A stretch of 64,000 bases of DNA from Bacillus sp. 1780r2a1 (GTDB lineage: Bacteria > Bacillota > Bacilli > Bacillales > Bacillaceae_H), in the NCBI GenBank assembly GCA_024134725.1, contig CP099863.1:3965258-4029257 (forward strand). The letters run 5' to 3'. The stretch's first letter is position 1; every line of letters begins with the position of its first letter. The position numbers were made by a program, and so were the translations under genes. Shown here in pieces: positions 1-10,484 of the stretch. The notes beneath the pieces are model-generated. The model worked only from the letters and a program-made list of their open reading frames with translations. It did not search any database and had not been told where the DNA came from.

Positions 1-566
1 TCTCTTCCTTTTGCACTCCAAGCCACACCAGCTGTTTTCGCACCTGCATTTTTACCAGATAGAATATCATGATGATTATCTCCTACCATGACAGCTTCTT
101 CCGGCTGTGCATTTAAAAGTGCCAATGCTTTTTCAACTGGCTCTGGATGAGGTTTCGCATGCTGAACATCATCAATTGCAACAATTACATCAAAAAATTG
201 ATCTAACTTCGTTAACTTTAGTCCCATCATAACCGTATTAATCTGTTTTGTGGTAACAATAGCCAACTTGTACTTCTGTTCATGTAACCATTTCACCGTT
301 TCAAATACGCCTTCAAACTCTGTTACAAGCTCATCATGATGACTTAAGTTATGTGTACGGTATGTGTCAATCATTTCATGTACTCGTTCTTTATCCATCC
401 TTACAAAGGTATCGTAAAGAGGCGGGCCCATAAATGCCAGGACATCTTCACGTTTGTATTGCTTCGGATAATAATGGTCTAATGTGTGCATAAAAGATGA
501 AATAATTAATTCGTTTGTATCAATTAGCGTTCCGTCTAAATCAAAAAGAACGGTGTTAATGCTCAT
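1..566 (-). CDS. ppaX: Pyrophosphatase PpaX (HAD family), C-terminus beyond window edge
   Basis: HAD-superfamily hydrolase. In B. subtilis PpaX degrades the inorganic pyrophosphate released when HPr kinase/phosphorylase dephosphorylates Ser-P-HPr. The ATG at 564-566 opens [19 protein letters not shown], which carries the catalytic DxDGT motif I. A later [10 protein letters not shown] segment is the Mg-binding motif IV. About 188 codons are visible, against roughly 216 in the family, so only the last ~25 residues are missing. It overlaps the 3' end of yvoD by 11 bp and ends the hprK-lgt-yvoD-ppaX operon, so the kinase/phosphorylase and its pyrophosphate scavenger are co-transcribed. Family and synteny agree. 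Confidence 0.9.
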   Translation of the reverse strand, partial: MSINTVLFDLDGTLIDTNELIISSFMHTLDHYYPKQYKREDVLAFMGPPLYDTFVRMDKERVHEMIDTYRTHNLSHHDELVTEFEGVFETVKWLHEQKYKLAIVTTKQINTVMMGLKLTKLDQFFDVIVAIDDVQHAKPHPEPVEKALALLNAQPEEAVMVGDNHHDILSGKNAGAKTAGVAWSAKGR

Positions 567-1500
567 ATGAAACTTCCTTTCTATGCCTTACTTCATTCTC
601 TTTCCACATTCGTGAAATAACGATGGTTAATACGAGCGCAACAACTACTCGAATAATAAGCAGCGGCAGTACAGGAATACCTAGCGGAATAAAGATTAAC
701 GTATCTTCTACTACAGCATGACAAGCGACCAAAAAGATGAATGCAAGCGTCGCATCACGTTTACTAACTCCTTCTTCTTGTACAGCTTGAATCATAACGC
801 CAGCTCCATATGCCAATCCTAGTAAGAGACCCGTCACAAGCGTTGTAGACGTATTTTCTTTCATGCCTAATAAGCGTGTAAAAGGACCAAGCATTGAAGA
901 AAGCTTATCTAGCCACCCGATATCTTTAAGGATTTGAATTCCTACCATGACTGGAATCACAATGAGAGCCAGCTGTAGAATTCCAAAACCTGCTTTTTCA
1001 ATTGACTGCCAGATGATTGCTCCCCATCCGCTTACCTCTTCATGTTTTGTTGCTAAAAATCCGTACTCTGCCTGTTCGCCTCCGCCATTCCATACCAAGT
1101 TGATGACGATAGCTGAAATCACAGCGAGCCCGATACGAACGGATAAAATAACCCATAGCTTCACACCAACTTTTAAAGCTACGCTCGTTTCAATTAATAA
1201 ATTATGAGAGAAAGACAACATAACAGCTAAAATAAATACTTCTTTTACCGTTAAATCCAGTGATAAAATCCCTGCAATTCCCGCATATAAATTTAACAAG
1301 TTCCCCAGCACAAGTGGGATGGCTGCATCTCCTGATAGACCAAACAACTTCATCAAAGGTGAAATTAACGTAGCAAACCAATCCAGAACCGGCGTGTATT
1401 GAAGGAGTGAAACAATTAGCGTTACTGGAAAAATGACTTTCCCAAGTGTCAGCGTTGTTTTGAGTCCTCCCATAATCCCCTTTTGTATCGACCTAAGCAT
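556..1500 (-). CDS. yvoD: Nucleoside-recognition (gate) domain membrane protein YvoD
   Basis: A 314-residue polytopic membrane protein with two halves of similar hydrophobic pattern, each holding a nucleoside-recognition-type segment (around residues 45-150 and 175-300). Proteins with this domain are related to nucleoside transporters and to the spore proteins SpmA and SpmB, but the B. subtilis YvoD substrate is unknown. It lies 4 bp after lgt and its stop overlaps the ppaX start, so it is translated as part of the hprK operon. Identification rests on family resemblance plus conserved gene order. The transported or sensed molecule cannot be told from the sequence. Confidence 0.85.
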   Translation of the reverse strand: MLRSIQKGIMGGLKTTLTLGKVIFPVTLIVSLLQYTPVLDWFATLISPLMKLFGLSGDAAIPLVLGNLLNLYAGIAGILSLDLTVKEVFILAVMLSFSHNLLIETSVALKVGVKLWVILSVRIGLAVISAIVINLVWNGGGEQAEYGFLATKHEEVSGWGAIIWQSIEKAGFGILQLALIVIPVMVGIQILKDIGWLDKLSSMLGPFTRLLGMKENTSTTLVTGLLLGLAYGAGVMIQAVQEEGVSKRDATLAFIFLVACHAVVEDTLIFIPLGIPVLPLLIIRVVVALVLTIVISRMWKENEVRHRKEVSYEH

Positions 1501-1504
1501 TCCC

Positions 1505-2329
1505 TCACCCCTGTTTCTTTTTGCTTGTTTCCAAATACGTTTCCTTATTTGTTTTTCGACGGATAGCGATAATAATGACTGCTACTGCAATTAAAACAAG
1601 TGAAATGACTTGTGCAATGCGTAGCGTATCCGTCAACATCAAGCTGTCTGTACGCATTCCTTCAATAAAGTATCGTCCAATCGAATACCAAATAACGTAC
1701 GTTAAGAACAGTTCACCTCTACGTAGGTTTACGCGTCTCAGCGCAATTAACAGCGCAAATCCAGCTAAGTTCCACAGCGATTCATATAAGAACGTAGGAT
1801 GATAATATGTACCGTTAATATACATTTGATTAATGATAAATTCTGGAAAATGTAAACTTTCTAGAAAAGCACGTGATACTTCACCACCATGCGCTTCTTG
1901 ATTCATAAAATTCCCCCAGCGTCCGATTGCCTGCCCAAGAATGATACTTGGTGCCGCAATGTCCGCTAGCTTCCAAAATGAAATCTTTTTTACGCGTGAA
2001 AAAACAATTCCAGTTAAAACGGCCCCAATTAAGCCACCATGAATAGCAATGCCACCGTTCCAAATTTGAGGTATCTCATTCAAATGCTGTGAGTAATAAT
2101 CCCACTCAAACGCCACATAGTATATGCGCGCACAAATAATGGCGATTGGTACTGCAAATAGTACTAAATCGATAAATGTGTCTTTAGGTAATCCGCGCTT
2201 CGTGCTTTCTTTTGTAGCAATATAAAGAGCAAGTAGAACACCCGCTCCAATAATGACACCATACCAATAAATTGTCAGTGGACCAAGCTCTAAAAACACG
2301 CGATCAAGCGGCTGAATATTTGCTTCCAT
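1505..2329 (-). CDS. lgt: Prolipoprotein diacylglyceryl transferase
   Basis: Transfers diacylglycerol from phosphatidylglycerol to the lipobox cysteine of prelipoproteins, the first step of lipoprotein maturation at the outer face of the membrane. The 274-residue protein has about seven hydrophobic segments and the Lgt signature [14 protein letters not shown] in the central third. The C-terminal motif with [14 protein letters not shown] is also typical. The length matches the Bacillus enzyme (about 270). It sits 14 bp after hprK and 4 bp before yvoD. The lipoprotein CccB encoded at 24.9 kb would be one of its substrates. Confidence 0.97.
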   Translation of the reverse strand: MEANIQPLDRVFLELGPLTIYWYGVIIGAGVLLALYIATKESTKRGLPKDTFIDLVLFAVPIAIICARIYYVAFEWDYYSQHLNEIPQIWNGGIAIHGGLIGAVLTGIVFSRVKKISFWKLADIAAPSIILGQAIGRWGNFMNQEAHGGEVSRAFLESLHFPEFIINQMYINGTYYHPTFLYESLWNLAGFALLIALRRVNLRRGELFLTYVIWYSIGRYFIEGMRTDSLMLTDTLRIAQVISLVLIAVAVIIIAIRRKTNKETYLETSKKKQG

Positions 2330-2343
2330 CGAACCACCCTTTC

Positions 2344-3279
2344 TTAAATGTCTTCTCTGTCACCGTCTTCAATAACATCCGTTAAACGATTTGAGAATTG
2401 TTCAGCTGCGTTAATTCCCATTCGTTTCAAACGGAAGTTCATTGCTGCCACCTCAATAATAACAGCTAAGTTACGTCCTGGACGAACAGGTAACGTGATT
2501 TTTGTCACGTCTGTGTCAATAATCTTCATTTTATCTTCCTCAAGACCTAAGCGATCATAGTGCTTATTTTGATCCCATGTTTCAAGCTGAATAACTAATG
2601 AAATGCGCTTGTAGCTACGTACTGAACCTGCACCGAACAGCGTCATCACGTTGATAATACCAAGACCGCGAATTTCAAGTAAGTGTTCAATCAATCCCGG
2701 AGCATTACCTACCAGTGTATCTTGGTCTTCTTGACGAATTTCTACACAGTCATCTGCTACTAGACGATGGCCACGTTTTACAAGCTCAAGCGCAGTTTCA
2801 CTTTTACCAACGCCACTTTTACCCATGATTAAGACACCAATTCCATAAATATCCACAAGCACTCCATGAAGAGCAGTAGACGGTGCTAAACGGCTTTCTA
2901 AGAAGTTCGTTAAATGACTTGATAGTCTTGTTGTTTTAGAAGGTGATCGTAGTACAGGAACTGCTTCGCGTTCAGAAGCTTCAATCAATTCTTTTGGGAC
3001 AGACATATCACGAGAGATAATAATGGCTGGCGTAATATCTGTACACATTTTTTCCATTCGGATTTTCTTCTCTTCATCGTCTAAGCGATCAAAGAATGAT
3101 AGTTCGGTTTTCCCTAATAGCTGTATGCGCTCTGCTGGATAATATGTAAAGTAGCCGGCCATTTCAATTCCCGGACGTGAAATATCACTTGTTGCAATTG
3201 GACGGTCAATTCCTTCTTCTCCACTAATTAATTCTAAATTAAACTTTTCAACTAAATCTTTAGTACGAACTGTTACCAC
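2344..3279 (-). CDS. hprK: HPr kinase/phosphorylase
   Basis: Bifunctional enzyme that phosphorylates Ser46 of HPr (and Crh) with ATP or PPi and reverses the reaction with phosphate, setting the level of Ser-P-HPr, the corepressor of CcpA. The N-terminal domain (about 1-130) is typical. The C-terminal kinase domain has the Walker [10 protein letters not shown] near residue 153 and the HprK signature [10 protein letters not shown] near 203. At 311 residues it has the usual length. The start is GTG, set by AAGGAGG seven bases upstream; no better ATG is available. It is the first gene of the operon with lgt, yvoD and ppaX. A CcpA site upstream of putB in this window is a downstream output of its activity. 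Confidence 0.98.
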   Translation of the reverse strand: MVTVRTKDLVEKFNLELISGEEGIDRPIATSDISRPGIEMAGYFTYYPAERIQLLGKTELSFFDRLDDEEKKIRMEKMCTDITPAIIISRDMSVPKELIEASEREAVPVLRSPSKTTRLSSHLTNFLESRLAPSTALHGVLVDIYGIGVLIMGKSGVGKSETALELVKRGHRLVADDCVEIRQEDQDTLVGNAPGLIEHLLEIRGLGIINVMTLFGAGSVRSYKRISLVIQLETWDQNKHYDRLGLEEDKMKIIDTDVTKITLPVRPGRNLAVIIEVAAMNFRLKRMGINAAEQFSNRLTDVIEDGDREDI

Positions 3280-3391
3280 CTGAAATCCTCCTTTAGTTTA
3301 AAACCATGTACCCAATAGCTTTTTGTCTATGATAGTATTTACCATTAAAGGTTCTCTCTATTTTATCACTAAAAGCAAGAGAAGAGAAAAC

Positions 3392-3428
3392 AAAGTAGCG
3401 CTAGCTTCGATGAAGCTAGCGCTACTTT
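3392..3428 (-). terminator. Terminator of the yvlBCD operon
   Basis: Perfect 14-bp stem (GTAGCGCTAGCTTC at 3395-3408 with its complement at 3412-3425) around a 3-base loop, flanked by A and T runs. On the minus strand it ends in TTTGTTTTC right after the yvlD stop codon, so it separates yvlD from hprK. Confidence 0.85.
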
Positions 3429-3790
3429 TATTTAGAACGTAAAGGATCGATGATAACCTTTTGGATTAATAAGTTAAGAATAGACATAATAATTGCTGCT
3501 AAAATAGCCGTTCCGAATCCATCAATAATAAACGAATCACCCATAATACCTTGCGTAATCATTAACGTTGCTGCATTAATAACGAATAAGAACAGTCCGA
3601 GTGTCAAAAATGTCACTGGTAACGTCAAAAGAATTAAAATGGGTTTTACGATAATATTTAAAATGGATAAAATAATGCTGGCAATAATGGCGGCACCAAG
3701 CGATGATAATTGAAAAGCATCGATATAACCGGCAATTACTATGAGTACAAGTGCATTAATTAAAATGCTAATAATCCCTCTCACAAACAT
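3428..3790 (-). CDS. yvlD: Phage-holin-family (YvlD-type) membrane protein
   Basis: A 120-residue protein made almost entirely of four hydrophobic segments, of the YvlD/phage holin family 4 type. The B. subtilis homologue belongs to the yvlABCD operon linked to envelope stress, but its biochemical role is unknown. The ATG is preceded by GGAG eight or so bases upstream and lies 2 bp after the yvlC stop, so translation is probably coupled. It is the last gene before a strong terminator. Named from family plus order; holin activity is not implied. Confidence 0.85.
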   Translation of the reverse strand: MFVRGIISILINALVLIVIAGYIDAFQLSSLGAAIIASIILSILNIIVKPILILLTLPVTFLTLGLFLFVINAATLMITQGIMGDSFIIDGFGTAILAAIIMSILNLLIQKVIIDPLRSK

Positions 3791-3792
3791 GC

Positions 3793-3990
3793 TTAATAGG
3801 CTCCTTCTTCATTTGGCAATACAAAGATTAAAATGATATAGATAACCACAAGTGGTGTTCCAATCACGAATAGAACGCTTAATGCAAAAATCAGTCGAAG
3901 GATTGTTGCACTAACCCCTGTATACTCTGAAATCCCGCCGATAATCCCGGCTAATTTTCTGTTTTTGCGTGATCTATATAACTTTTTCAT
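3793..3990 (-). CDS. yvlC: PspC-domain protein YvlC
   Basis: A 65-residue PspC-domain protein. A basic N-terminus (KKLYRSRKNRKLAGIIGGISEY) is followed by one long hydrophobic stretch and a short acidic tail. PspC domains sense membrane stress and in many bacteria act with PspA-like or LiaF-like partners. It sits between the DUF4097 protein YvlB and the four-helix YvlD in the order known from B. subtilis. The spacing (63 bp from yvlB, 2 bp to yvlD) indicates an operon. Confidence 0.88.
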   Translation of the reverse strand: MKKLYRSRKNRKLAGIIGGISEYTGVSATILRLIFALSVLFVIGTPLVVIYIILIFVLPNEEGAY

Positions 3991-4053
3991 TTATCAATCT
4001 TCTCCTTTTCCTAATCATTCTGATTACAAAAGGCTTTAGTGTATGCCAACGTT

Positions 4054-5151
4054 TTACTTAACTGTGATTGAACCAGCTTTGGACTCCGCTAATAATTTAT
4101 ACGATTTAGCTGCTTCAAGGTATGCTCGGAAGCGCATCTGTTTCATAACCGTCTCTTTTTTCTCTTCTATGACCTCCATTTGAGGTAAGTTACATACGAA
4201 TTTACCTAAATTCGATTTTAAATCTCCTTCAATACCAAGATGAGACGGCGTATAAAACTCAATATGTCCCGTAGTCGTTTTTAAAAATGCTAACTCAATG
4301 CGCTCTCCTTTTAGGTACCCTTCAATATCACCATTAAAAGTTTGCGCATCAATTTTTTTATAATCTCCATCAAACTTTATAGAGCCATTAATTGTCTCCA
4401 TCTCACATTTTGATGAGAAAACACGTGAGAGCTCAATGTGACCATTGGATGTTTCCGCTTCAAGCTGTCCACTATTCACTTCATAAAAGCGAATTAAACC
4501 GTTGGCTGTTTTAGCCTTTAATTCTCTTACATTTAATCTTTCCCCTTCGATAGGACCATTAAACACACGTAAATTCACTCTCTCATACTCGGTTTCGGGT
4601 ATATAAACCGTTGCTTTTACCTTCATATGTTTTTTTTGCACATTAAATTTCAGCTTACCGTTTTCAATTGAAAATAAGACATCTTTTAAGAAAGCCTGCC
4701 GTGCTTGCTCTTGTCCCTCTACCTTATAAACATCTGATTCACACTCAATTCGTACGTCAGGGCTTCCCCATGGTTTTACCTTCACGCTTCCGTTTGCAAT
4801 ATCAATATCGATTGCTTGAATATAAGCTTCTGTTTGTTGGAAAATATGCTGAACTTTAAACGATGGACCAAAATTAAAGTCTAGATCAACATCCTTTACT
4901 TTTTTGACTGTTTGATCCACAAAGCTAAATAACTTTTCTTTAAAAGATGCAGACGAAGGTTTAAAAGTTGAAGAACTGCTACTCGATTTACCAACATAAG
5001 GCGTCAGTTGTGATGAAGTGTTTACGTTCACAGCTGGTTTAGGATTTGCTTCAGGATTTGCTTCAAGTGAATTTAAAAGCGTTAACGCTTCATCTACGGT
5101 CAACTTTCCCTCTTCTACCATTTGTAAAATTTGCTTGCGCTTTTCTAGCAT
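4054..5151 (-). CDS. yvlB: DUF4097 beta-helix-like protein YvlB
   Basis: A 365-residue cytoplasmic-looking protein. Residues 1-30 form a SHOCT-like helical start (KRKQILQMVEEGKLTVDEAL), residues 31-75 a Ser/Pro linker, and from about 120 the DUF4097 region shows short repeated segments of the VRELKAKTANGLIRFYEV kind expected of a right-handed beta-helix. The length equals that of B. subtilis YvlB. It begins the yvlB-yvlC-yvlD operon; no yvlA is present upstream. DUF4097 proteins are common in envelope-stress operons, often with PspC partners as here. No enzymatic motif is visible. Confidence 0.88.
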   Translation of the reverse strand: MLEKRKQILQMVEEGKLTVDEALTLLNSLEANPEANPKPAVNVNTSSQLTPYVGKSSSSSSTFKPSSASFKEKLFSFVDQTVKKVKDVDLDFNFGPSFKVQHIFQQTEAYIQAIDIDIANGSVKVKPWGSPDVRIECESDVYKVEGQEQARQAFLKDVLFSIENGKLKFNVQKKHMKVKATVYIPETEYERVNLRVFNGPIEGERLNVRELKAKTANGLIRFYEVNSGQLEAETSNGHIELSRVFSSKCEMETINGSIKFDGDYKKIDAQTFNGDIEGYLKGERIELAFLKTTTGHIEFYTPSHLGIEGDLKSNLGKFVCNLPQMEVIEEKKETVMKQMRFRAYLEAAKSYKLLAESKAGSITVK

Positions 5152-5296
5152 GCAACTCTCCCCTTTTGGTTTATAAATTCATCTATCTTAACCCATTATT
5201 TCATACTTTTACTGCCTTTTTATTAAAGAAAAAGCAGACTATTATGTAATACGGTTTATGCTGTAAAAAGTTTCAATATACATAAAATAGAAAAAA

Positions 5297-5314
5297 GGCG
5301 CTACCTTTAGCGCC
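5297..5314 (-). terminator. Terminator of uvrBA
   Basis: GGCGCTA at 5297-5303 pairs with TAGCGCC at 5308-5314 around a 4-base loop. On the minus strand the stem is followed by TTTTTTC. It lies 13 bp past the uvrA stop. Confidence 0.85.
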
Positions 5315-5326
5315 TTTTCCTTTCTT

Positions 5327-8206
5327 CTATGCTTTACCAACAGTTTGAACTTCTTTTATCTTCTCATCCATACGCTTTCGATCCCGTTCTAAAATCGGTT
5401 TTAAATATTTGCCTGTATAGGACCCTTTCACTTCCGCGACTTCTTCTGGTGTACCTGTACCAACAATCTGACCGCCTTTATCCCCACCTTCAGGTCCTAA
5501 ATCAATTAAATAATCTGCTGCTTTAATAATATCCAGATTATGTTCAATCACAAGGACTGTGTCACCATTTTCAACGAGGCGTTGCAGTACTTTTAGAAGT
5601 CGCGCAATGTCGTCAATATGGAGACCAGTTGTTGGCTCATCTAAAATATAAAGCGTTCGGCCCGTTGATCGACGATGAAGCTCTGAAGCTAGTTTTACGC
5701 GCTGTGCTTCTCCCCCTGATAGCGTTGTAGCAGGTTGCCCAAGCGTAATATATCCAAGACCTACATCATAAATCGTTTGTAGCTTACGCTTGATTTTCGG
5801 AATGTTTTCAAAGAAATGCAAAGCATCCTCAACCGTCATATCCAGCACGTCTGAAATATTATGATCTTTATACTTAACCTCTAATGTTTCACGGTTATAG
5901 CGCTTCCCATGACAAACTTCACACGGTACATATACATCCGGTAAAAAGTGCATTTCAATTTTAATAATTCCGTCTCCACGGCAAGCTTCACAGCGGCCTC
6001 CCTTTACGTTAAAACTAAAGCGGCCTTTTTTATAACCTCGCACTTTTGCTTCGTTTGTTTGGGCAAACACGTCACGAATATCATCAAAGACGCCCGTATA
6101 CGTAGCAGGATTAGAGCGAGGTGTACGCCCAATTGGAGACTGATCAATATCAATCACTTTATCTAAGTGCTCAATTCCTTTGATTTCTTTATGTTCGCCA
6201 GCTTTACTTTTTGCTTTATGAAGCTTTTGAGCAAGCGTTTTGTGTAAAATATCATTTACTAGCGTACTTTTCCCTGACCCTGATACGCCTGTCACTGCTG
6301 TAAACGTTCCAAGTGGAATACTTGCCTTTACATTTTTCAAATTATTTTCTTTTGCACCTACAATGTCAATCATTCGACTTTTGTCAACTGAGCGGCGCTC
6401 TGTTGGCAACGGAATAAAACGGTCTCCGGATAGATACTGCCCCGTTAATGAATTTGGATCTGCCATCACTTCTTTTGGCGTACCCTGTGACACAACTGCT
6501 CCTCCATGGACACCGGCACCGGGACCAATATCAATTAAATAATCAGCAGCAAGCATCGTATCTTCATCATGCTCAACAACAATTAGCGTGTTGCCAATGT
6601 CTCTCATATCTTGCATTGTTCGAATAAGGCGGTCATTATCACGCTGATGCAGACCAATTGATGGTTCATCTAGAATATACAGGACTCCTGTTAAGCGTGA
6701 GCCAATTTGCGTTGCTAGTCGAATACGCTGTGCTTCTCCACCAGACAATGTTCCAGCTGAACGATTAATCGTGAGGTAATCTAGTCCAACATTTACTAAG
6801 AATCCGAGTCGTTCTTTAATTTCTCTTAAAATCATGTCTGCGATTTTCATTTCTTTATCAGAAAGCTGCAGGCTGCTAAAGAAATTGTACGCTTCTTGAA
6901 CAGAAAAGCGAGTCACGTTACCAATATGTTTCGAATCAATTAAAACGGCAAGTGCTTCTTTCTTTAAGCGGTGGCCTTTACATGTTGAACAAGGCTGTTC
7001 AGCCATATATTTTTCCATTTGCTCACGAATATAATCAGAACTTGTTTCGTGATAACGACGCTCTACGTTTGGAATTACACCTTCGAACAAAATTTCGTTT
7101 TCACGCACTTGTCCAAAGTCATTTTCGTACCGGAAATATATTTTGTCTCCATCGCTTCCATACAAAATCTTATCTAACAAATGCTTAGGTAAGTCTTTTA
7201 CCGCTACATCCATATCAATGCCATAGTGAGCACAGACTGCTTCTAGCATTTGTGGATAGTACTGAGAGCTTGTTGGAGCCCAAGGAGCAATAGCATTCTC
7301 TCGTAATGTTAATGTATCATCCGGAATTACCAGCTCAGCGTCCACTTTAAGCTTCATGCCTAATCCATCACATGCTGTACAAGCGCCATAAGGACTGTTA
7401 AATGAAAACATTCTAGGTTCAAGCTCCCCAATGGAAAAACCACATTTCGGGCATGCATGATGCTCACTAAATAAGAGCTCTTCTTCACCGATAATATCGA
7501 TAATAACTTTTCCATCACCAAGTTTTAGAGCCGTTTCTAAAGAGTCAGATAAACGAGATTGTACGCCTTCTTTTACGACGATTCGATCGATAACTACTTC
7601 AATCGAATGCTTTTTATTTTTATCTAACTCAATTTCTTCTGTTACTTCACGCATTTCTCCGTCTACACGTATGCGCACATAGCCTTGCTTTTTAATGTCT
7701 TCTAAAGCTTTTACATGTGCACCTTTTCGTCCAGATACAACGGGAGCAAGCACTTGTAATTTTGTACGCTCTTCATACTCTAAAATACGGTCGACCATCT
7801 GTTCAATGGTCTGAGACGTGATTTCAATTCCATGGTTTGGACAAGTTGGTCTCCCTACACGCGCAAACAGTAAACGTAAATAATCATAAATCTCTGTAAC
7901 CGTTCCTACAGTTGAACGAGGGTTACGACTCGTTGTTTTTTGATCAATTGAGATAGCCGGAGACAAACCTTCAATGGAATCCACGTCCGGCTTGTCCATC
8001 TGACCAAGGAACTGTCGAGCATATGCGGATAGTGACTCCACGTAACGTCTCTGACCTTCTGCATAAATCGTATCAAAAGCAAGCGATGATTTACCAGAAC
8101 CTGATAAGCCGGTTAGTACGACCAGCTTATCACGCGGAATTTCAATATCGATATTTTTTAAATTATGAGCGCGCGCGCCTTTTATTACGATTTTCTCCAT
8201 CGCCAT
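5327..8206 (-). CDS. uvrA: Excinuclease ABC subunit A
   Basis: DNA-damage recognition ATPase of nucleotide excision repair; the UvrA dimer loads UvrB at lesions. The 959-residue protein has the two ABC modules of the family: Walker [10 protein letters not shown] near residue 31 and GVSGSGKST near 640, and two signature LSGGEAQR motifs. CxxC zinc-binding motifs are present (CPKCGF region and the [16 protein letters not shown] pair). The start ATG has AAGGGTG upstream. It lies 7 bp behind uvrB, so both are expressed from the SOS-controlled promoter upstream of uvrB. Full length, no anomalies seen. Confidence 0.98.
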   Translation of the reverse strand: MAMEKIVIKGARAHNLKNIDIEIPRDKLVVLTGLSGSGKSSLAFDTIYAEGQRRYVESLSAYARQFLGQMDKPDVDSIEGLSPAISIDQKTTSRNPRSTVGTVTEIYDYLRLLFARVGRPTCPNHGIEITSQTIEQMVDRILEYEERTKLQVLAPVVSGRKGAHVKALEDIKKQGYVRIRVDGEMREVTEEIELDKNKKHSIEVVIDRIVVKEGVQSRLSDSLETALKLGDGKVIIDIIGEEELLFSEHHACPKCGFSIGELEPRMFSFNSPYGACTACDGLGMKLKVDAELVIPDDTLTLRENAIAPWAPTSSQYYPQMLEAVCAHYGIDMDVAVKDLPKHLLDKILYGSDGDKIYFRYENDFGQVRENEILFEGVIPNVERRYHETSSDYIREQMEKYMAEQPCSTCKGHRLKKEALAVLIDSKHIGNVTRFSVQEAYNFFSSLQLSDKEMKIADMILREIKERLGFLVNVGLDYLTINRSAGTLSGGEAQRIRLATQIGSRLTGVLYILDEPSIGLHQRDNDRLIRTMQDMRDIGNTLIVVEHDEDTMLAADYLIDIGPGAGVHGGAVVSQGTPKEVMADPNSLTGQYLSGDRFIPLPTERRSVDKSRMIDIVGAKENNLKNVKASIPLGTFTAVTGVSGSGKSTLVNDILHKTLAQKLHKAKSKAGEHKEIKGIEHLDKVIDIDQSPIGRTPRSNPATYTGVFDDIRDVFAQTNEAKVRGYKKGRFSFNVKGGRCEACRGDGIIKIEMHFLPDVYVPCEVCHGKRYNRETLEVKYKDHNISDVLDMTVEDALHFFENIPKIKRKLQTIYDVGLGYITLGQPATTLSGGEAQRVKLASELHRRSTGRTLYILDEPTTGLHIDDIARLLKVLQRLVENGDTVLVIEHNLDIIKAADYLIDLGPEGGDKGGQIVGTGTPEEVAEVKGSYTGKYLKPILERDRKRMDEKIKEVQTVGKA

Positions 8207-8213
8207 CTTGCTA

Positions 8214-10193
8214 TCACCCTTCTGCTTTTAGTTCTAAAATGAGGTCACGAAGCTCAGCGGCTCGTTCAAAGTTAAGAGCTTTAGCTGCTTCCTTCATCTC
8301 TTCTTCCATTTCTTGAATTACTTTATGTTTTTCTTTTCCAGTCATTTTATCGAATGCAGGTGCTTGATCGTAACTTTCAGTATCCTCAGCTACAATTGTT
8401 GCTCGGATGGCACCGCGAACTTCTTTTTGAATCGTCTGCGGCGTAATGCCGTGTTTTTCGTTATATTCTTCTTGGATGCTACGACGACGCTTTGTTTCAC
8501 TAATCGCAATTTCCATTGAGTTAGTAATACGGTCTGCGTACATAATAACATGCCCATTGGCATTACGCGCTGCTCGACCAATCGTTTGGATAAGTGATCG
8601 TTCTGATCGTAGAAATCCTTCTTTATCTGCGTCCAATATTGTAACAAGTGACACTTCAGGAATGTCGAGCCCTTCTCTTAGAAGGTTGATTCCAACTAAA
8701 ACATCAAACTTACCAAGTCGTAAATCTCGAATAATTTCAATTCGCTCAAGCGTTTTAATTTCAGAATGCAAATACTGTACTTTAATGCCTATTTCTTTTA
8801 AGTAATTGGTTAAGTCCTCTGACATTTTTTTCGTTAACGTTGTAATGAGAACGCGCTCGTTTTTCGCAATTCGATCTTGAAGTTCACCAATCAAATCATC
8901 AATCTGGCCTTCAATTGGTCTCACTTCAATATTCGGATCTAGTAATCCTGTTGGTCGAATAATTTGTTCAATGACATCAGGCGCTTTCTCAAGCTCATAA
9001 GGCCCTGGTGTTGCTGAAACATGAACAATTTGATGAATATGATCTTCAAATTCATCGAATTTTAACGGGCGGTTATCAAGCGCGGACGGAAGGCGAAAGC
9101 CGTGGTCAACCAGCACTTGTTTACGCGCTTGGTCTCCGTTATACATTCCGCGAATTTGTGGAATAGTCACGTGTGATTCATCTACCACAAGAAGAAAGTC
9201 TTCTGGAAAGAAGTCTAGCAGCGTGTATGGTGTTGATCCTGGTGGACGTAGTGTTAAATGGCGAGAGTAATTTTCAATTCCAGAACAAAACCCCATCTCT
9301 CTCATCATTTCTAAATCATAATTTGTGCGCTGTTCAAGGCGCTGAGCTTCTAGTAACTTGCCTGCTTCTCGCATCTTTTCAAGCTGTTCTTGAAGCTCTT
9401 TCTCGATATTTTTAATGGCTACTTTCATCTTTTCTTCACGAGTTACGAAGTGAGACGCTGGGAAGATAGCAACATGCTCTCTGTCGCCAAGTACTTCTCC
9501 AGTTAAAGCATCGACTTCACGAATCCGATCGATTTCATCACCAAAAAACTCAACGCGAATGCAGCGCTCATCTCTTGACGCTGGAAAAATTTCCACTACA
9601 TCTCCACGCACGCGAAACGTCCCGCGTTTAAAGTCGATGTCATTTCGTTCATACTGTACGTCAACAAGATCTCGAAGTAGTTGATTTCGCTCTTTTTCCA
9701 TGCCGACACGAAGCGAGACAACCATTTCTTTATATTCTTCCGGTGAACCTAATCCATAAATACAAGAAACGCTGGCAATAATGATAACGTCTTTTCGCTC
9801 AAACAACGAAGACGTTGCAGAGTGCCGCAGCTTATCGATTTCGTCATTAATGCTTGCATCTTTTTCAATAAACGTATCGGTTTGTGGAACATAGGCTTCC
9901 GGCTGATAATAGTCGTAATAGCTTACAAAATATTCTACTGCATTATCCGGAAAGAACTCTTTAAACTCGCTATACAACTGACCTGCTAACGTTTTATTAT
10001 GAGCAATAATTAAGGTAGGCTTATTAACTTCCTTAATTACGTTAGAAATCGTAAAGGTCTTACCTGTTCCTGTTGCACCTAATAACACCTGCTGCTGTTT
10101 TCCTTCCTGAATACCTTTGACAATTTTTTCGATTGCCTTAGGCTGATCCCCTTGAGGTTCATATGAGGATACTAGCTTAAATTGATCTGCCAC
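8214..10193 (-). CDS. uvrB: Excinuclease ABC subunit B
   Basis: Central helicase-like subunit of nucleotide excision repair. It receives the lesion from UvrA, verifies damage and recruits UvrC. The 659-residue protein has Walker [10 protein letters not shown] near residue 39, superfamily-2 helicase motifs including VVDESH, and a C-terminal UVR domain (about 622-657) that contacts UvrC. The start is GTG, with GGAGG seven bases upstream. It is the first gene of uvrB-uvrA and carries a LexA-type box upstream. csbA, which precedes uvrB in B. subtilis, is absent; the proline regulator lies there instead on the other strand. Confidence 0.98.
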   Translation of the reverse strand: MADQFKLVSSYEPQGDQPKAIEKIVKGIQEGKQQQVLLGATGTGKTFTISNVIKEVNKPTLIIAHNKTLAGQLYSEFKEFFPDNAVEYFVSYYDYYQPEAYVPQTDTFIEKDASINDEIDKLRHSATSSLFERKDVIIIASVSCIYGLGSPEEYKEMVVSLRVGMEKERNQLLRDLVDVQYERNDIDFKRGTFRVRGDVVEIFPASRDERCIRVEFFGDEIDRIREVDALTGEVLGDREHVAIFPASHFVTREEKMKVAIKNIEKELQEQLEKMREAGKLLEAQRLEQRTNYDLEMMREMGFCSGIENYSRHLTLRPPGSTPYTLLDFFPEDFLLVVDESHVTIPQIRGMYNGDQARKQVLVDHGFRLPSALDNRPLKFDEFEDHIHQIVHVSATPGPYELEKAPDVIEQIIRPTGLLDPNIEVRPIEGQIDDLIGELQDRIAKNERVLITTLTKKMSEDLTNYLKEIGIKVQYLHSEIKTLERIEIIRDLRLGKFDVLVGINLLREGLDIPEVSLVTILDADKEGFLRSERSLIQTIGRAARNANGHVIMYADRITNSMEIAISETKRRRSIQEEYNEKHGITPQTIQKEVRGAIRATIVAEDTESYDQAPAFDKMTGKEKHKVIQEMEEEMKEAAKALNFERAAELRDLILELKAEG

Positions 10194-10223
10194 AGAGAGG
10201 CCTCCATTCCCTTAGTGTTAAAA

Positions 10224-10264
10224 ATTATAGTACCGTAATCTCCTAAAACACGAACTTATATTCG
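10224..10264 (-). promoter_or_regulatory. uvrB promoter -10 and LexA (DinR) SOS box
   Basis: A 14-bp dyad at 10251-10264 reads CGAACTTATATTCG, matching the Bacillus SOS consensus CGAAC-N4-GTTCG at 9 of the 10 defined positions. A TATAAT -10 hexamer for minus-strand transcription lies at 10224-10229. The box is upstream of the -10 about where a repressor would cover the -35, so uvrBA is expected to be derepressed by DNA damage. Confidence 0.8.
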
Positions 10265-10484
10265 TATTTTATCACTTCTTTTTATATAATGGAACTCAAT
10301 AGTATTTGACTGTTCAAATTTTCCTTGTTTCTTCATCTCTCATTTGTATACCCAGTCTGAGCAAATATATAATCCCTTTGCAAATTAGCTATAAAATAGA
10401 TCAAAAGAAGCGCTTTGCGACCTTTTAAAAAGTATGATACATTTAATGAAAAGTAAGAATATGAAAGGGGTTTAGTACAATCCA

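Noticed and set aside
5152-5290. Sigma-W promoter before yvlB, expected from B. subtilis
   Set aside because: TGAAAT is present but no CGTA follows at 16-17 bp.
10400-10420. cre-like sequence GAAGCGCTTTGC upstream of the proline regulator
   Set aside because: It lacks the 5' TG and the 3' C of the consensus; three key positions mismatch.
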